This document shows positions 1 through 9,640 of a stretch of 64,000 nucleotides of DNA, piece after piece. The notes under the pieces are model-generated. The model was given only the letters and a program-made list of their open reading frames with translations, was not told the origin of the DNA and made no database searches. The first letter of the stretch is position 1. Each line of letters starts with the position of its first letter. Both the position numbers and the translations under genes were made by a program. Origin of the DNA: Basidiobolus meristosporus CBS 931.73 (Eukaryota; Basidiobolomycota; Basidiobolomycetes; Basidiobolales; Basidiobolaceae); assembly GCA_002104905.1 (NCBI GenBank), contig MCFE01000289.1:38849-102848 (forward strand), written 5' to 3'.

Positions 1-41
1 CCAGATAAGGTTCACTCCGAGTGCTTACCGTATTCTTGCAG

Positions 42-979
42 ACGCTGTACTTGACCCTGCTGACTATTGGAGTGGTGATTTTCTTGATGTACGGTTGGCC
101 AGAGGTGCCAGGGCCTTACGTTCATTGGTTCAATGTGTAAGTGACTTGTGGCTCGCGTTTTCATGATGTCGTTTGTCGCTAACCTGCTGCAGCTATACCA
201 TACCACCGACGATTCTCTTCACGTACGCAGCGTTTGCCAGAGCATGCTTCAGTGACCCAGGAGTCATCGATGAGACGAATGTTCAGAAAGCCTGCGAAGT
301 ATACGACTACGATCATCTGATCTTTCATCCCAAGGACTGCGCGACTTGCAAGATCCAGAAGCCAGCACGATCCAAGCATTGTTCCCTCTGTGGGTCCTGT
401 ATCGCAAAGCATGACCACCACTGCATCTGGGTGAATAACTGCGTCGGCCAGAAGAACCACAAATACTTTCTGTTGTTTCTTTTTGCGACCATATTCATCG
501 CGTTCTACGCCACCGTGGTGATCGTGCTGATATTTCTCGGTAAGATCCACGAACAAGGTCTCCACAATTTCCATTACACCAACCAGGCGGGGCGGACGTA
601 CAAGGTCCCGATGTACAAAGTGTTCATATACATGCTGCACAAGAATGTTTTGCTCGGTTCGCTGGCCATTCTCGCCGTCCTGACCGGAATGATCGTTCTG
701 TTCTTCACATTAGGCCACGTTCTGACCATCCTGAACGGGATCACCACCAACGAGGGCCTCAAGTGGGAGGATATCGACGGACTCATCAGACAAGGCCGGC
801 TGATCCGAAACAAGCCTAAAGACGATCCACTTGCACGCCAAGCCATCATCGTCGACAAAGTGGACCCGACCAATGCCGATCAGTCGGATCCGGTGCAGAG
901 CCTCGAGGAGTTGGAGAACATCTACGACAGAGGGGTTTGGGGGAATCTGATGGACTTGCTATTTCCACAGCCCATATAG
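42..979 (+). CDS. SWF1: Swf1-type DHHC palmitoyltransferase (5' partial)
   Basis: Protein S-acyltransferase of the Swf1/ZDHHC4 group, which in yeast palmitoylates cysteines next to the membrane segments of SNAREs in the ER. Exons seen are 42-136 and 193-979. The intron 137-192 has GTAAGT and CTGCAG ends. An acceptor TTGCAG ends at 41, so at least one upstream exon lies outside the window. The cysteine-rich domain (about 340-470) carries the zinc-binding CxxC and HCxxC pairs and the catalytic DHHC followed by WVNNCVG. Two hydrophobic segments follow (about 475-545 and 640-740). A TTNE motif and the C-terminal [10 protein letters not shown] stretch are typical of Swf1 rather than other DHHC proteins. 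The stop is TAG at 977-979. It converges with the SNAPC1-like gene downstream. Confidence 0.9.
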
Positions 980-1302
980 AATCTTTCTGTTCGGTTGGGA
1001 TTTATTGCGGGTTTTTGAGGGCCAAAGTATTTAGACTAATCTACGCACGCATCGTTGTATATGTGTTTTTGTGAGTAAACGTATTGAACGCACTTGGAGA
1101 CCTCTATTTTTATAATTACTACAAGGAATGGCTGTGTACAATCGAGGTTCCACCGAGATGTTTATGGTTTGTCAAGGGAGCGCCCGCTTGCCCTCAGGTA
1201 GCCGGGGGTCCAGGCTCGGGGCTGGTTGTATGCTGCTTGTCGTAGGGCGGCTCTACGGCTGGTCTATTGGATTCCAAGTAAATTAGTAATAGGAGATGAT
1301 AG
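980..1302. other. Convergent intergenic region
   Basis: Non-coding gap between the 3' ends of the palmitoyltransferase (+) and the SNAPC1-like gene (-). It should hold both 3' UTRs and poly(A) sites. No other gene, repeat or RNA is evident. Confidence 0.6.
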
Positions 1303-2563
1303 TCAGTCACCGAGACCACTTGCCTCCGAATCTACATGGCCTCCGGCCTCAGCCGAGGGAGTTTTCTCCTGAAGAGTCCTGCCACTTAGTCTCGTCAACT
1401 TTTCGGCCTGGTATTTCTTGACCTGTTGCCCGATCTCTGATATCAAGTCTTCCTTCACTGTGGTCAGAGGCGAGATCTTCCAATCGTCTACGCCGAGAGT
1501 ATCTCGGTAGAAATTGGCCGAGGCCTTATGTGCAGTATCGGTGTTGATGATTTTCCGCTTCAGCTCCGCATACCGGCTTGCGATGGCGTTGAGACTGTTT
1601 TTGAAGCCCAGTTCACTGATACCTCCCTGGCAAGCCGGTGCCTTTAATGACTGGAATGTCGCGATACGGATACATCAAATGCTTACCAGAGAATTCGTGA
1701 GGATCTCCTTCTCAAAATGGGCCAAACGTTGACTGGTGCTGTTGGGGGGGCGTGGTTAGTCCCATCTTGAGTGCAAGAATGGCGCGCATGTGCCGCTACC
1801 TTTCGTTCTCCACGTGCTCATCTCCCGGGTTTCGGGATTGGCTTTCTAGCCAAGCTACGAATATAAAGGCTCCGTCCTCTCTGAGCCGGTGAAATATATA
1901 GACTGCGTCGTTAAGCTCTAAATCTCCACAGTGCTTGTACAATCCCCAAAGCCTTTTCCACGTTTCTTCAAACCAAAAGGGCAGTTAGTTTTTTCTAGCT
2001 GGTTTCGCAGCTGCGCTTCAATGTGTGAGGGTACCAACCAAGTGTCACCCGAATCCCGACTTTCGGAAACGTTTCTGGTTGAGTATAATACAACAGATAG
2101 AGCGCGTAGAGAGTGCCCAGTTTGATCTCCAGCGCCTTGTGATCATCGAAGTAATCTAAAGGAGGAAGGGATTAGCTCTGCGTTCCAGGGGGTTGTTTTC
2201 CTATCGAACCGGCATCGCTAGCAGATCGACAGCCGTTCTGGAGTTCGGTACCTAGGACCAGGTGATATAGCGCATTCATAAACAGCTCTCGGGCGTTTTT
2301 CTCTGTACAGCCGAAATGGATCAACGAGAAGTCCAGCTCGCCCCAAGTTTCGGAAAACGCTTCAAAGGACGGGTTCTGCTTCTGAGTGATGGTGGGCAGG
2401 GGTCAGCAAAGCGGGTGATGAGCATCGGGAACTCGGTTGTGGTGAAGGCGCTTACTTTTTGATACGTTAGAAGCAACACCCGGATATCTTGCTCCAATGC
2501 TTTTTTGTAAATGCCAGTGGAACCTAAAGGTATGTAATCTACGGCTTCCTCAGCATTGGCCAT
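1303..2563 (-). CDS. SNAPC1/SNAP43-like snRNA-activating complex subunit
   Basis: Minus-strand gene of six exons: 2456-2563, 2252-2381, 2039-2155, 1800-1965, 1687-1732 and 1303-1626. Together they give 297 codons (296 residues plus stop), and every join keeps phase. Introns are 60-96 nt with GT-AG ends and branch-like ACTAAC in two of them. The joined protein matches the SNAPC1 core: an N-terminal FEAFSETWGELDFS-type block, then KLGTLYALYLLYYTQP, then DAVYIFHRLREDGAF. A lysine/glutamate-rich tail follows. SNAPc binds the proximal sequence element of snRNA genes and recruits Pol II or Pol III; subunit 1 is a scaffold for the DNA-binding subunits. The ATG at 2561-2563 is the first in frame. It lies 121 bp downstream of the fucosyltransferase-like gene on the same strand. 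Exon joins are inferred and need cDNA. Confidence 0.82.
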
Positions 2564-2684
2564 TCTATAACTATAGACAACCCTATTTTCAGGTGGAAAG
2601 GTGGGCGAAAAGAAAAACTACGGTCACAATTCAAGGCGATTTATTGCGATCTATTTCATTAGGAAAATCTGGTCAGGAGAGATT

Positions 2685-4136
2685 TCAATACTTGAGGGGG
2701 ATTGGATCCAATCTACCCAGGAATGTGTTGTGTAAATATCGGATATTCTCACTAAAGGTGGATTTGTTGGTCCCTACAAAGTACTGCCCATTCGCAGCCA
2801 CCATGGATTCCACCATTGGCACCAGGAATCTCCCAATACTCGTTCCATCAAGAGAGTTATATTCTCTTTGAAGCGTCGTAAGCTCCGTTTGAAAATCCTC
2901 GGCAAAAAATGTACACGGGAAAGTACGGAATAGCGAAGTCAGGTTTGGATTGTGCAGTGGATCCGGTGAATCTGTAGACAAGTAGACGATGGGATATTCT
3001 GCAGGCTGGCCATGTTGAAGCTTGATGCACTGCGAAAGCGAAGGCCGTGTGGCATGAGTGGCGTAGGTTTGCGAGTAATGTTTGTTTCCCAGAGTCATCA
3101 TTCTCAGCAGGTTCTCCACCATACTTTCCACGTTTTCCAACGCATTTGATATAAAGATACTACCTTTAATACGAGCATGAACCGAGTAGTAGTTTCCGAG
3201 ACCTCCCAACTTTCTAATAATTTCGTTGGACGCATTAATGACACTCCGATGTGAGTAAATTAGCTTGCTTCGAATGAAGCTTTGATGCTGTAAGGCCTCC
3301 CCGGTCCTTGCAGTAACCCGATGGGTTCCAAAGACCGAACCTAGAAAAAGTATCCGGGCCGATAGAGTGCTAAGCTCCGAGACCTTCATGGTTTTGTTGA
3401 AGCGACTTTCTGATTCTTTCCTCTCTACGTCAATGTACTGTATCTCATCTTTCCAGATGTCTTTAATGTAGTAAATCCCCTCGAGGGATCCGTTATTGAA
3501 GCGGCTCAGCGCTTCAGGCTCCATGGTTTGTCGTTCATGAAGACGCAGGAAGTCTTGAAATACGGTCAAGTTATAAATATTGTTCCACGGAAGCATGGTC
3601 CAAGAGTCGTATTCATCGCACATTGCGCTTGACACCCGGGAGCAATAGTATAATTCCGCCTTATCTCTCTTACGAAGCAGGTCATATAACGTGTCAAATG
3701 GATACCACTTCAGCGGGTCGCCCAGGTACAGCGGGGGTAGGATTAAAGACCGGTTAAGATGTTTAGCTAGCAGTAAAGCATTTTCAAGCTCGATTCGCTG
3801 ATTATGAAAGCCGCTATGAGGAAGATAGGTCAGGAACCTCTCTTCGGGCAAGATTCTGAGCGGCACTAGAACCGAGCAAGTAAATAACATTTCCCTACAG
3901 GTTTTATTTCGTTGAGGCTTACCTAAGCTATGAGTGCTTGTGTATATGCGGGTGAACGCCGTAATGGTGCTTTGAGCACGATACAGTAACCAGATAAAAG
4001 CACAAAACAAGACAGATACAAGGGTTTTACTGAGGTGACCCATACAGTAACCTCGGTAGGTCCGGTTTGGCCTATGTTCAAGCACTCTATGGGTTTTAGA
4101 GGTCGTGGAACCAAATTGATAGCTACGTGACTGCAT
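2685..4136 (-). CDS. GDP-fucose O-fucosyltransferase-like type II Golgi protein
   Basis: Single-exon gene of 483 residues. A cytosolic tail of about 30 residues precedes one hydrophobic segment (about residues 33-52, LVSVLFCAFIWLLY), so a type II membrane protein of the secretory pathway is likely. The luminal part opens with FLTYLPHSGFHNQRIELENA, where Asn-Gln-Arg is the nucleotide-sugar loop of O-FucT (PF10250) proteins. It ends with YLSTDSPDP and a DGTSIGRFLVPMVE to FVGTNKSTFS block, the C-terminal GDP-fucose site of that family. Several NxS/T sequons fit a luminal location. The acceptor is unknown; fungal members are poorly characterised and the sugar could differ. A second Met near residue 32 is a possible alternative start. 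Confidence 0.72.
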   Translation of the reverse strand: MQSRSYQFGSTTSKTHRVLEHRPNRTYRGYCMGHLSKTLVSVLFCAFIWLLYRAQSTITAFTRIYTSTHSLGKPQRNKTCREMLFTCSVLVPLRILPEERFLTYLPHSGFHNQRIELENALLLAKHLNRSLILPPLYLGDPLKWYPFDTLYDLLRKRDKAELYYCSRVSSAMCDEYDSWTMLPWNNIYNLTVFQDFLRLHERQTMEPEALSRFNNGSLEGIYYIKDIWKDEIQYIDVERKESESRFNKTMKVSELSTLSARILFLGSVFGTHRVTARTGEALQHQSFIRSKLIYSHRSVINASNEIIRKLGGLGNYYSVHARIKGSIFISNALENVESMVENLLRMMTLGNKHYSQTYATHATRPSLSQCIKLQHGQPAEYPIVYLSTDSPDPLHNPNLTSLFRTFPCTFFAEDFQTELTTLQREYNSLDGTSIGRFLVPMVESMVAANGQYFVGTNKSTFSENIRYLHNTFLGRLDPIPLKY

Positions 4137-4596
4137 CTATCAGGGGCGAAAAATGTTGGCAAGGTAGGGAATATTTCACAAGCGAAGGAGGCCTAAAGAA
4201 AAGGTGCCTCCAAAGTACCAAGATGCATATAAATAGCTGGTTAAGAAAGGCGTTGAGATTCAGTCTGGAAGCAAAGCCATTCTAAGTACGGTCCCTGGTT
4301 TTGCTACTTATGATTCAGACAATCCCCCTAATAGAGTAGCAGCCGGTTTTAACTCTTGCCTAAATGCATATAAATATATCTATATGGAATGCACCTGCAT
4401 TGTTGGCAGGGTAGGTAGACAATGTTATAGATTGTATCTTGAAAGCTACCACTGCTATATAACGCGCCTATTCCAATCTCTTTATAGGGTTAGGGTCAGG
4501 GTTAGTGATTGATCATGATAAATATAACCGCACGTGGATCATTGTCTAACTGACCAGGTGGCTTGGAATCCAAGAGCGGGCCAAGGTATCTTTGCT
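4137..4596. promoter_or_regulatory. Divergent promoter region (O-FucT-like / RBD2)
   Basis: 460-bp non-coding region between two divergent genes. It contains a 13-bp exact direct repeat with an internal TATA sequence (ATGCATATAAATA at 4223-4235 and 4364-4376) and a short telomere-like TTAGGG cluster at 4485-4505. Promoter role is inferred from position. Confidence 0.45.
4485..4505 (+). repeat. Interstitial telomere-like motif
   Basis: Three near-consecutive TTAGGG-type units, the third preceded by a TCAGGG variant, about 90 bp upstream of the RBD2 start codon. The repeat unit equals that of the chromosome end. It may be a binding site for a TTAGGG-binding factor (Tbf1-like) or a chance or relic sequence. 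Confidence 0.55.
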
Positions 4597-5383
4597 ATGT
4601 TCCAGCGAAAGTGTATAGTTTTTCCTGGAACTCTTCTGCTAGCAATCGGCTGCTGCACAGCCTTTCTGTTGACTGAAAGTGAGATTCTTGATGCTCCGAA
4701 ATTACTAAGTTACGATCCAGGCCTGATCGTTAAAGGTCAAGGTAAAGATGAACGATAAGGGAAACTCAACGGACACACTAATGCACGAGAACCTATTTTC
4801 TGATAGTATACCGCTTCCTTAGCTATCCAATAGCGCACGATAATCTGTCACATCTACTGGTAAATCTGGCAGTCTTCACACCGCTAGGAATTTATTACGA
4901 AAGATACCTAGATAGCCCAGGAACTTTCCTTTATACCATATTTGCTATATTTACGTTCGTCCCGGCGTTCTTATGCTTCCTAGGCTCCTTCCTGCTGGTC
5001 GATTTGAACGAAATGAGTCTGGCTGGATGCAGTGGCTGGTGTTTTATACTAAGTACTTGGATGGTGAAAAGACATCAGTACAAAAGGTCTTCTGCATTCT
5101 AGGGTGGATACTTGAAAGCAACCGCTTTACTAATGACTATTATCTATATAGGTTCCTGTGGCTATTTCCAATCCTGCTGCTTCTATTCTATGCCGCTGTA
5201 TGCCCAGACTCCACCTTTGCTGGACACGCAGCTTGTGTTGTTTTCGGCTACTTGTGTAAGTTGTCTTGTGATGCCCTGACTGATAAGTAGCATCACCTAA
5301 TTGATTGTGTAGTCTCACACGGAGCCTTCAACTATCTTATACCAATCCGTGTTTCTCAGGCCAGCGAGTATTCGACGTTTTAA
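4597..5383 (+). CDS. RBD2: Rbd2-type rhomboid intramembrane serine protease
   Basis: Four exons: 4597-4741, 4807-5077, 5152-5255 and 5313-5383, giving 197 codons (196 residues). All joins keep phase. Exon 2 could instead end at 5086 (three more residues) if the weaker GTCTTC donor is used. Rhomboids cleave within membrane helices; Rbd2 acts in the Golgi/endomembrane system. The protein starts with a hydrophobic helix, followed by QVYRFLSYPIAH, then HDNLSHLLVN (the conserved HxxxxHxxxN helix) and FTPLGIYYER. The catalytic Ser lies in GCSG (codons near 5023-5034) and the catalytic His in FAGH (about 5218-5229), so it looks active. ATG 4597 is the first ATG in frame; an upstream in-frame GTG was not used. 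Confidence 0.85.
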
Positions 5384-5560
5384 GGGTCAATTCAATAATT
5401 GATCAAGTGCTGACGAAGAATCAGATTAGCTTTGTGTCAACCCTACTTGGAAGCCAATGGTAGATCATCTGCGATAAAATAATCATCCTTCGATGTACCG
5501 GAACATATCTAGTGGCGTGCATCTGTAGTAAGGGATACTAAGCTTTGCTCAGAGTAAAGC

Positions 5561-5587
5561 AGGCGCCACAGATGTTCGGTGGCGCCT
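5561..5587. repeat. Perfect 9-bp inverted repeat (hairpin)
   Basis: AGGCGCCAC at 5561-5569 and GTGGCGCCT at 5579-5587, separated by 9 nt. The GC-rich stem stands out in an AT-rich intergenic stretch. Function is unknown; it could be a dimeric protein site or an RNA hairpin. Confidence 0.6.
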
Positions 5588-6153
5588 TCATCAATCCAAA
5601 GCCATTCCGTGATATCTACGGAGGCGTTATATTATCAACATCCAGATAGTAAACAGAACCACTTGTAGCACACAAATCTTAATCGTCAATGGCACTTTCT
5701 GATTGTATACAGGCTCAACCGCACATAGATAATCTATGATTCATCGCGCTAAGCAGAGCCCAATGTTGTATAGCCTGTTAGTGTCCTCCCTACTTCAGCT
5801 GGTCCATAATAGATGATCAGTCACCCGATGAAGATATTCCCAATTATAGTAACCATCATTAAGAGCTACCGGAAATTATTGGTAGACTTTACCAAGAGCC
5901 TTTAATCGAAGTTCGAGCACCTCCGACCTTGTTCTCTATGATCAATCTACTGATGGCTAAGCGTGCGAAATGAGATTGCCTTGGCTTTATCTTTCCCGAA
6001 AACCAACAGGAATCAGGTGGTCTCGTGAGCCCTAAAGATTGTTACGTCGTGGACTTACTACGAACATTACACAATCGGAATAACTGCACGCGCTATTTTA
6101 CAAACTGAGTCAAATATGAGCAGCGTATGACCTTTTCCCAACACCCCGTCCCG

Positions 6154-6161
6154 TATAAAAG
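6154..6161 (+). promoter_or_regulatory. TATA box of alanine aminotransferase gene
   Basis: TATAAAAG lies 66 bp before the start codon (ATG 6227), with a CT-rich initiator-like stretch and a GTAGGGTTA motif between them. Confidence 0.55.
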
Positions 6162-6226
6162 CAATGTGATTCGGTTCGTCCTCAGCATTCACCCGTCCGC
6201 CTTCGTAGGGTTACAATCTCAATCAA

Positions 6227-7949
6227 ATGACTGTTCGTCTCTTTACCCGTATTAACTCACTCAGCACCTTCCGCTCCCAAGCCCGTAAATTGGCTTTGAC
6301 CCCCTCTAGCCTTCGTTACCAAGGATTCAGAGCCCTATCTGCTGTTCCCGAAGGTAGATGTGAGCGATGAAAATTTTAATCCTATCCATTTATTAACATG
6401 ATTGTAACGATTCTAGTCGCCGAGTCCTCCACCAGCAGCAAAGTTCTTACCCTCGAGAACCTTAACCCCAGAGTGAAAAGTGTAGAATATGCCGTTCGTG
6501 GTGAAATTGCCATTTTGGCCGACACCCTTAAGAATGTAAGTTCTCTATCCTTGGTGACTGATACCTAGGTTGGCTACTTATGTTCTTCTCCACCAGAAAC
6601 TGGCCCAAGGTGCTCAATTGCCATTCAAGGAGATTACCAACATTAACATCGGTAATCCTCAGCAATTGAAGCAAAAGCCCATTACCTTCTTCCGCCAAGT
6701 CGCCTCACTGGTAGAAAACCCCGAACTTCTATCTGACGAAAACAGAGAGAAGGTTGAGGCTCTTTACCCCAAGGACACTATTGAGCGTGCCAAAAAATTG
6801 GTTGCCAGTGCTGGTGGCAGTGTCGGTTCCTACAGCCACTCCATGGGAATCCCATACATCCGTGAGCAGGTTGCCAAGTTCATCGAGAGGCGTGATGGTT
6901 TCTCCTCCGATCCCGATTCCATCTTCCTTACTGCCGGTGCTTCTCCAGCAGTTCAATTGGTTTTGCAATGCATGATTGACAAGCCAGAGGTTGGAGTTTT
7001 GATCCCAATTCCCCAATACCCTCTCTACACTGCCTCCCTTGCCTTGTTCAATGGACAGCCAGTTCCTTACTACTTGGATGAGGAGAATGCCTGGGGAATG
7101 AACATTGCTGACTTGAAGAAGTCCGTGGATGAGGCCAGACGTAATGGTACCGACGTTCGTGCACTTGTCATCATCAACCCTGGAAACCCCACCGGACAAT
7201 GCTTAACTGAGGAGAATATGCGCGATGTCATAGATTTCTGCCAACGTGAAAGACTTGTTCTCTGCGCCGATGAGGTCTACCAAACTAATATCTACGTCCC
7301 CGAAGAAAGACCTTTCCACTCATTTAAGAAGGTTCTCAAGAGCATGGGATCAAGCTACGAGAATGTTGAGCTCTTCTCGTTCCACTCCATTTCCAAGGGT
7401 ATGATCGGAGAATGTGGTAGACGTGGTGGATATGTCGAGTGCACCGGAATTGACCCCAAGGTTATCGACCAGATGTACAAGATCTCTTCTATCTCTCTTT
7501 GCCCCAATGTTCAAGGCCAGGTTATGATGGAGCTGATGGTCAACCCTCCTCAACCTGGGGAGCCTTCATACGAACTATACAAGAATGAAATGGACGACAT
7601 TTACACCTCCTTGATCAGAAGAAGCACCAAATTGGCCTCTGCCTTCAATGGCTTGGAGGGCGTTACCTGCAACAAAGCTGAAGGAGCTATGTACCTCTTC
7701 CCTCAAATCCGTCTCCCCGCCAAGGCCATCGAGGCCGCCAAAGCTGCTGGTAAACAGCCCGATGCCTTCTACAGCTTGGAGATGTTGAAGGAGACCGGTG
7801 TTTGCGTCGTCCCTGGATCCGGCTTTGGCCAGCAAGAAGGCACCTGGCATTTCCGTGCCACCTTCCTTCCACCTGAGCACACCTTCGATGAGTTCATCAA
7901 CCTTCTTGAGAACTTCCACAAGAAGTTCATGTCTACCTACAGAGATTAA
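6227..7949 (+). CDS. ALT1: Alanine aminotransferase, mitochondrial form
   Basis: Catalyses the reversible transfer of the amino group between alanine and 2-oxoglutarate, giving pyruvate and glutamate; PLP-dependent. Exons 6227-6353, 6417-6535 and 6597-7949 encode 532 residues. The introns (63 and 61 nt) have GTAGAT/CTAG and GTAAGT/CCAG ends. The first 40 residues are rich in Arg/Ser/Thr/Leu with no acidic residue, a likely mitochondrial targeting peptide, so the spliced ATG rather than an internal Met is chosen. Fold-type I signatures are present: NPGNPTGQ, CADEVYQ and the PLP-binding Lys349 in HSISKG followed by RGGYVE, as in the Ala-AT subgroup. The C-terminal GSGFGQ and HFRATFLPP blocks are also conserved. 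Length fits the family, and the gene looks intact. Confidence 0.95.
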
Positions 7950-8066
7950 GCATGGATCATTCTAGATTAACGCCATCAATCTTACTCAGGTAACATCAAC
8001 ACTGTCACATTCACACCTCTAGCATTTCACCCCGTATTCCCTACTGTATACAATACCTACATACGG

Positions 8067-8072
8067 AATAAA
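8067..8072 (+). terminator. Poly(A) signal of ALT1
   Basis: AATAAA 117 bp after the aminotransferase stop, within the 297-bp convergent gap (7950-8246) shared with the uL1 gene. The rest of the gap is AT-rich and holds nothing else recognisable. Confidence 0.5.
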
Positions 8073-8246
8073 TACGATATTCCTTCGCCTTTCCAGCATT
8101 TGTTTATGAGCAATTTATTAAGCAAAGTCTAGTTTCAATCTCCCAAGAGCTATATGTATATGTACATAGATCATATATTACGCTTTGGTATGCCGCAGAA
8201 TTTTAGGATTCAAGTCTAAAACCCGTAACTGAGAGGGCCGTGGTGA

Positions 8247-8967
8247 TTAATAAAGACGTTGAGGTTTGCCCATGGAGCTCTTGATGTAAAGAGACTTGAC
8301 GTTTTGCCAGTTCTTCTTCAGGAGGGAAACCAAGAAGTTGACTGACAACATGATGTTACCGAGAAGTTGGTCCTCAGTCATTTGGACATGGCCGACCGCG
8401 ACACCGAGGCAAAGAACCTTCTTAAGCTGGAACTTGATGGTGGAGCGAAGTTCGTTGGCCTTGTCGGACAAATTGTCGTTGTGGGAAACGGGGGTGGGGA
8501 ATTTACCGGCCTTGTGGAGACCAGGGCCCAGAAGACGAGGGATTTGCTTAATCAAAGCTTCAGAAGCAAGGAAAGCATCGAACTTCTTGGCGAGCTTCTT
8601 GATAAGCTTCTTGTTCTTGTTCAACTTCTTCAAATCCTCGACGGACATAGATTCCAAACCTTGCTCCTTGGCTTGATCGCAGTGATGAGCATCACCAAGA
8701 ACACAGACCGACATCTTGGGGCGGGGGACATTGGGAAGCTTGATGGTACCAGAGAAACGTTTGTCACGTTGGGGATCGTAGTTCTTGAGACCGATCTGGA
8801 GCTCGACGGTTTCGGTGAACTTACGGGTCTTCTCTTGGGATTCAGCCAAGACAATGCGGACGCTCTCTCTCACGGCAGCGACGGAGACTTTGCTACTGTA
8901 GTATCGGGCGCATGTTAATGATGATTGATGGATGAACGCGCACCTAATCGATATCTGCGTACCTCAT
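8247..8967 (-). CDS. RPL10A: 60S ribosomal protein uL1 (L10a)
   Basis: Large-subunit protein of the L1 stalk, which handles deacylated tRNA at the E site. A 5-nt first exon (8963-8967, ATGAG) is joined to 8247-8895 across a 67-nt intron with GTACG and CTACAG ends. This gives 217 residues, the usual eukaryotic length. The N-terminus becomes [14 protein letters not shown], matching the family; without the tiny exon the conserved start is missing. Conserved blocks include [55 protein letters not shown] and a final [10 protein letters not shown]. An intron just after the start codon is common in fungal ribosomal-protein genes. It shares a 223-bp upstream region with RPC11. Confidence 0.96.
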
Positions 8968-9190
8968 GTTGTTTGTTGATTTGTCGAAACAAAAAAGGAG
9001 GCCGGCACACACTTATGCAAGGCAAATATTTAACCCTGCTGCCAATACACCAAGATAAACAATTTGTTTAAGAGCAGGGCAACGGCGCCCATAATTTGAT
9101 TAACATAGTCGAAAAAAAAGAAAAAAACCCTTCCCTTGGGTTACAAGACCACGCTGTACGTAGACTCTCCCCAGGACTCCCTAGAGCAAC
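8968..9190. promoter_or_regulatory. Bidirectional promoter RPL10A / RPC11
   Basis: 223 bp between the divergent start codons of the uL1 gene and RPC11. It includes A-rich runs (8989-8995 and 9112-9127), as in nucleosome-poor fungal promoters. Co-regulation of two translation-supply genes is inferred from position only. Confidence 0.5.
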
Positions 9191-9640
9191 ATGTTATTCT
9201 GTCCGTCGTGTTCGAACCTTCTGCTCATCTCCAACGACACCGGTTCGAACCACTTTTACTGCCAAACATGTCCCTACATGTTTCCCGTGACCAGGACGGT
9301 GGGTGGTTTTGTCCAGCATTCCGGCGACATCGGCTCGAGATACTGATCTTTTCCTCTTCCAGCATGCCACCAGGAACGTGTTGAAGCGTAAGGAGGTCGA
9401 TGATGTCCTCGGTGGAGAAAAAGCCTGGGCCAATGTGGATTCCATCGAAAGTATGTCTTGTCCTAGTTGCCTGTTACCATTGGTTGCTTTGCTAAATCCC
9501 CTCGTGTAGCTTCTTGTCCAAAGTGTGAACATCCTCGCGCGTACTTCTTGCAGATCCAAATCCGTTCGGCCGATGAACCCATGTCCACGTTCTACAAGTG
9601 CTGTAACCATGAGTGCCAACACCAGTGGAAGGAGAAATAA
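9191..9640 (+). CDS. RPC11: RNA polymerase III subunit Rpc11 (POLR3K)
   Basis: Small zinc-ribbon subunit of Pol III needed for RNA cleavage, termination and re-initiation. Exons 9191-9298, 9363-9450 and 9510-9640 give 108 residues, as in yeast and human orthologues. Introns of 64 and 59 nt have GTGGGT/CCAG and GTATGT/GTAG ends, the first with a TACTGAT branch site. The N-terminal ribbon has MLFCPSC and CQTCPY; the linker has KRKEVDDVLGG and WANVDS. The C-terminal TFIIS-like ribbon has CPKCEH, RSADEPMSTFYKC and CQHQW. The RSADEP acidic hairpin, which enters the active site for cleavage, is intact. The KEVDDVLGG linker separates it from Rpb9 and Rpa12. Confidence 0.95.

Larger units (their letters stand above)
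5384..6226. other. Intergenic region with ALT promoter
   Basis: 843 bp between RBD2 and the aminotransferase gene. All six frames are closed by frequent stops. It holds a perfect 9-bp hairpin (5561-5587) and, near its right end, a TATA box. No RNA gene was recognised. Confidence 0.55.

Noticed and set aside
4534-4596. Upstream GTG start for the rhomboid gene.
   Set aside because: ATG 4597 is in frame and directly precedes the expected first helix; the extra residues have no Rbd2 similarity.
8367-8918. 183-codon plus-strand frame opposite the uL1 gene.
   Set aside because: It is the antisense shadow of a conserved ribosomal-protein gene and shows no family motif of its own.
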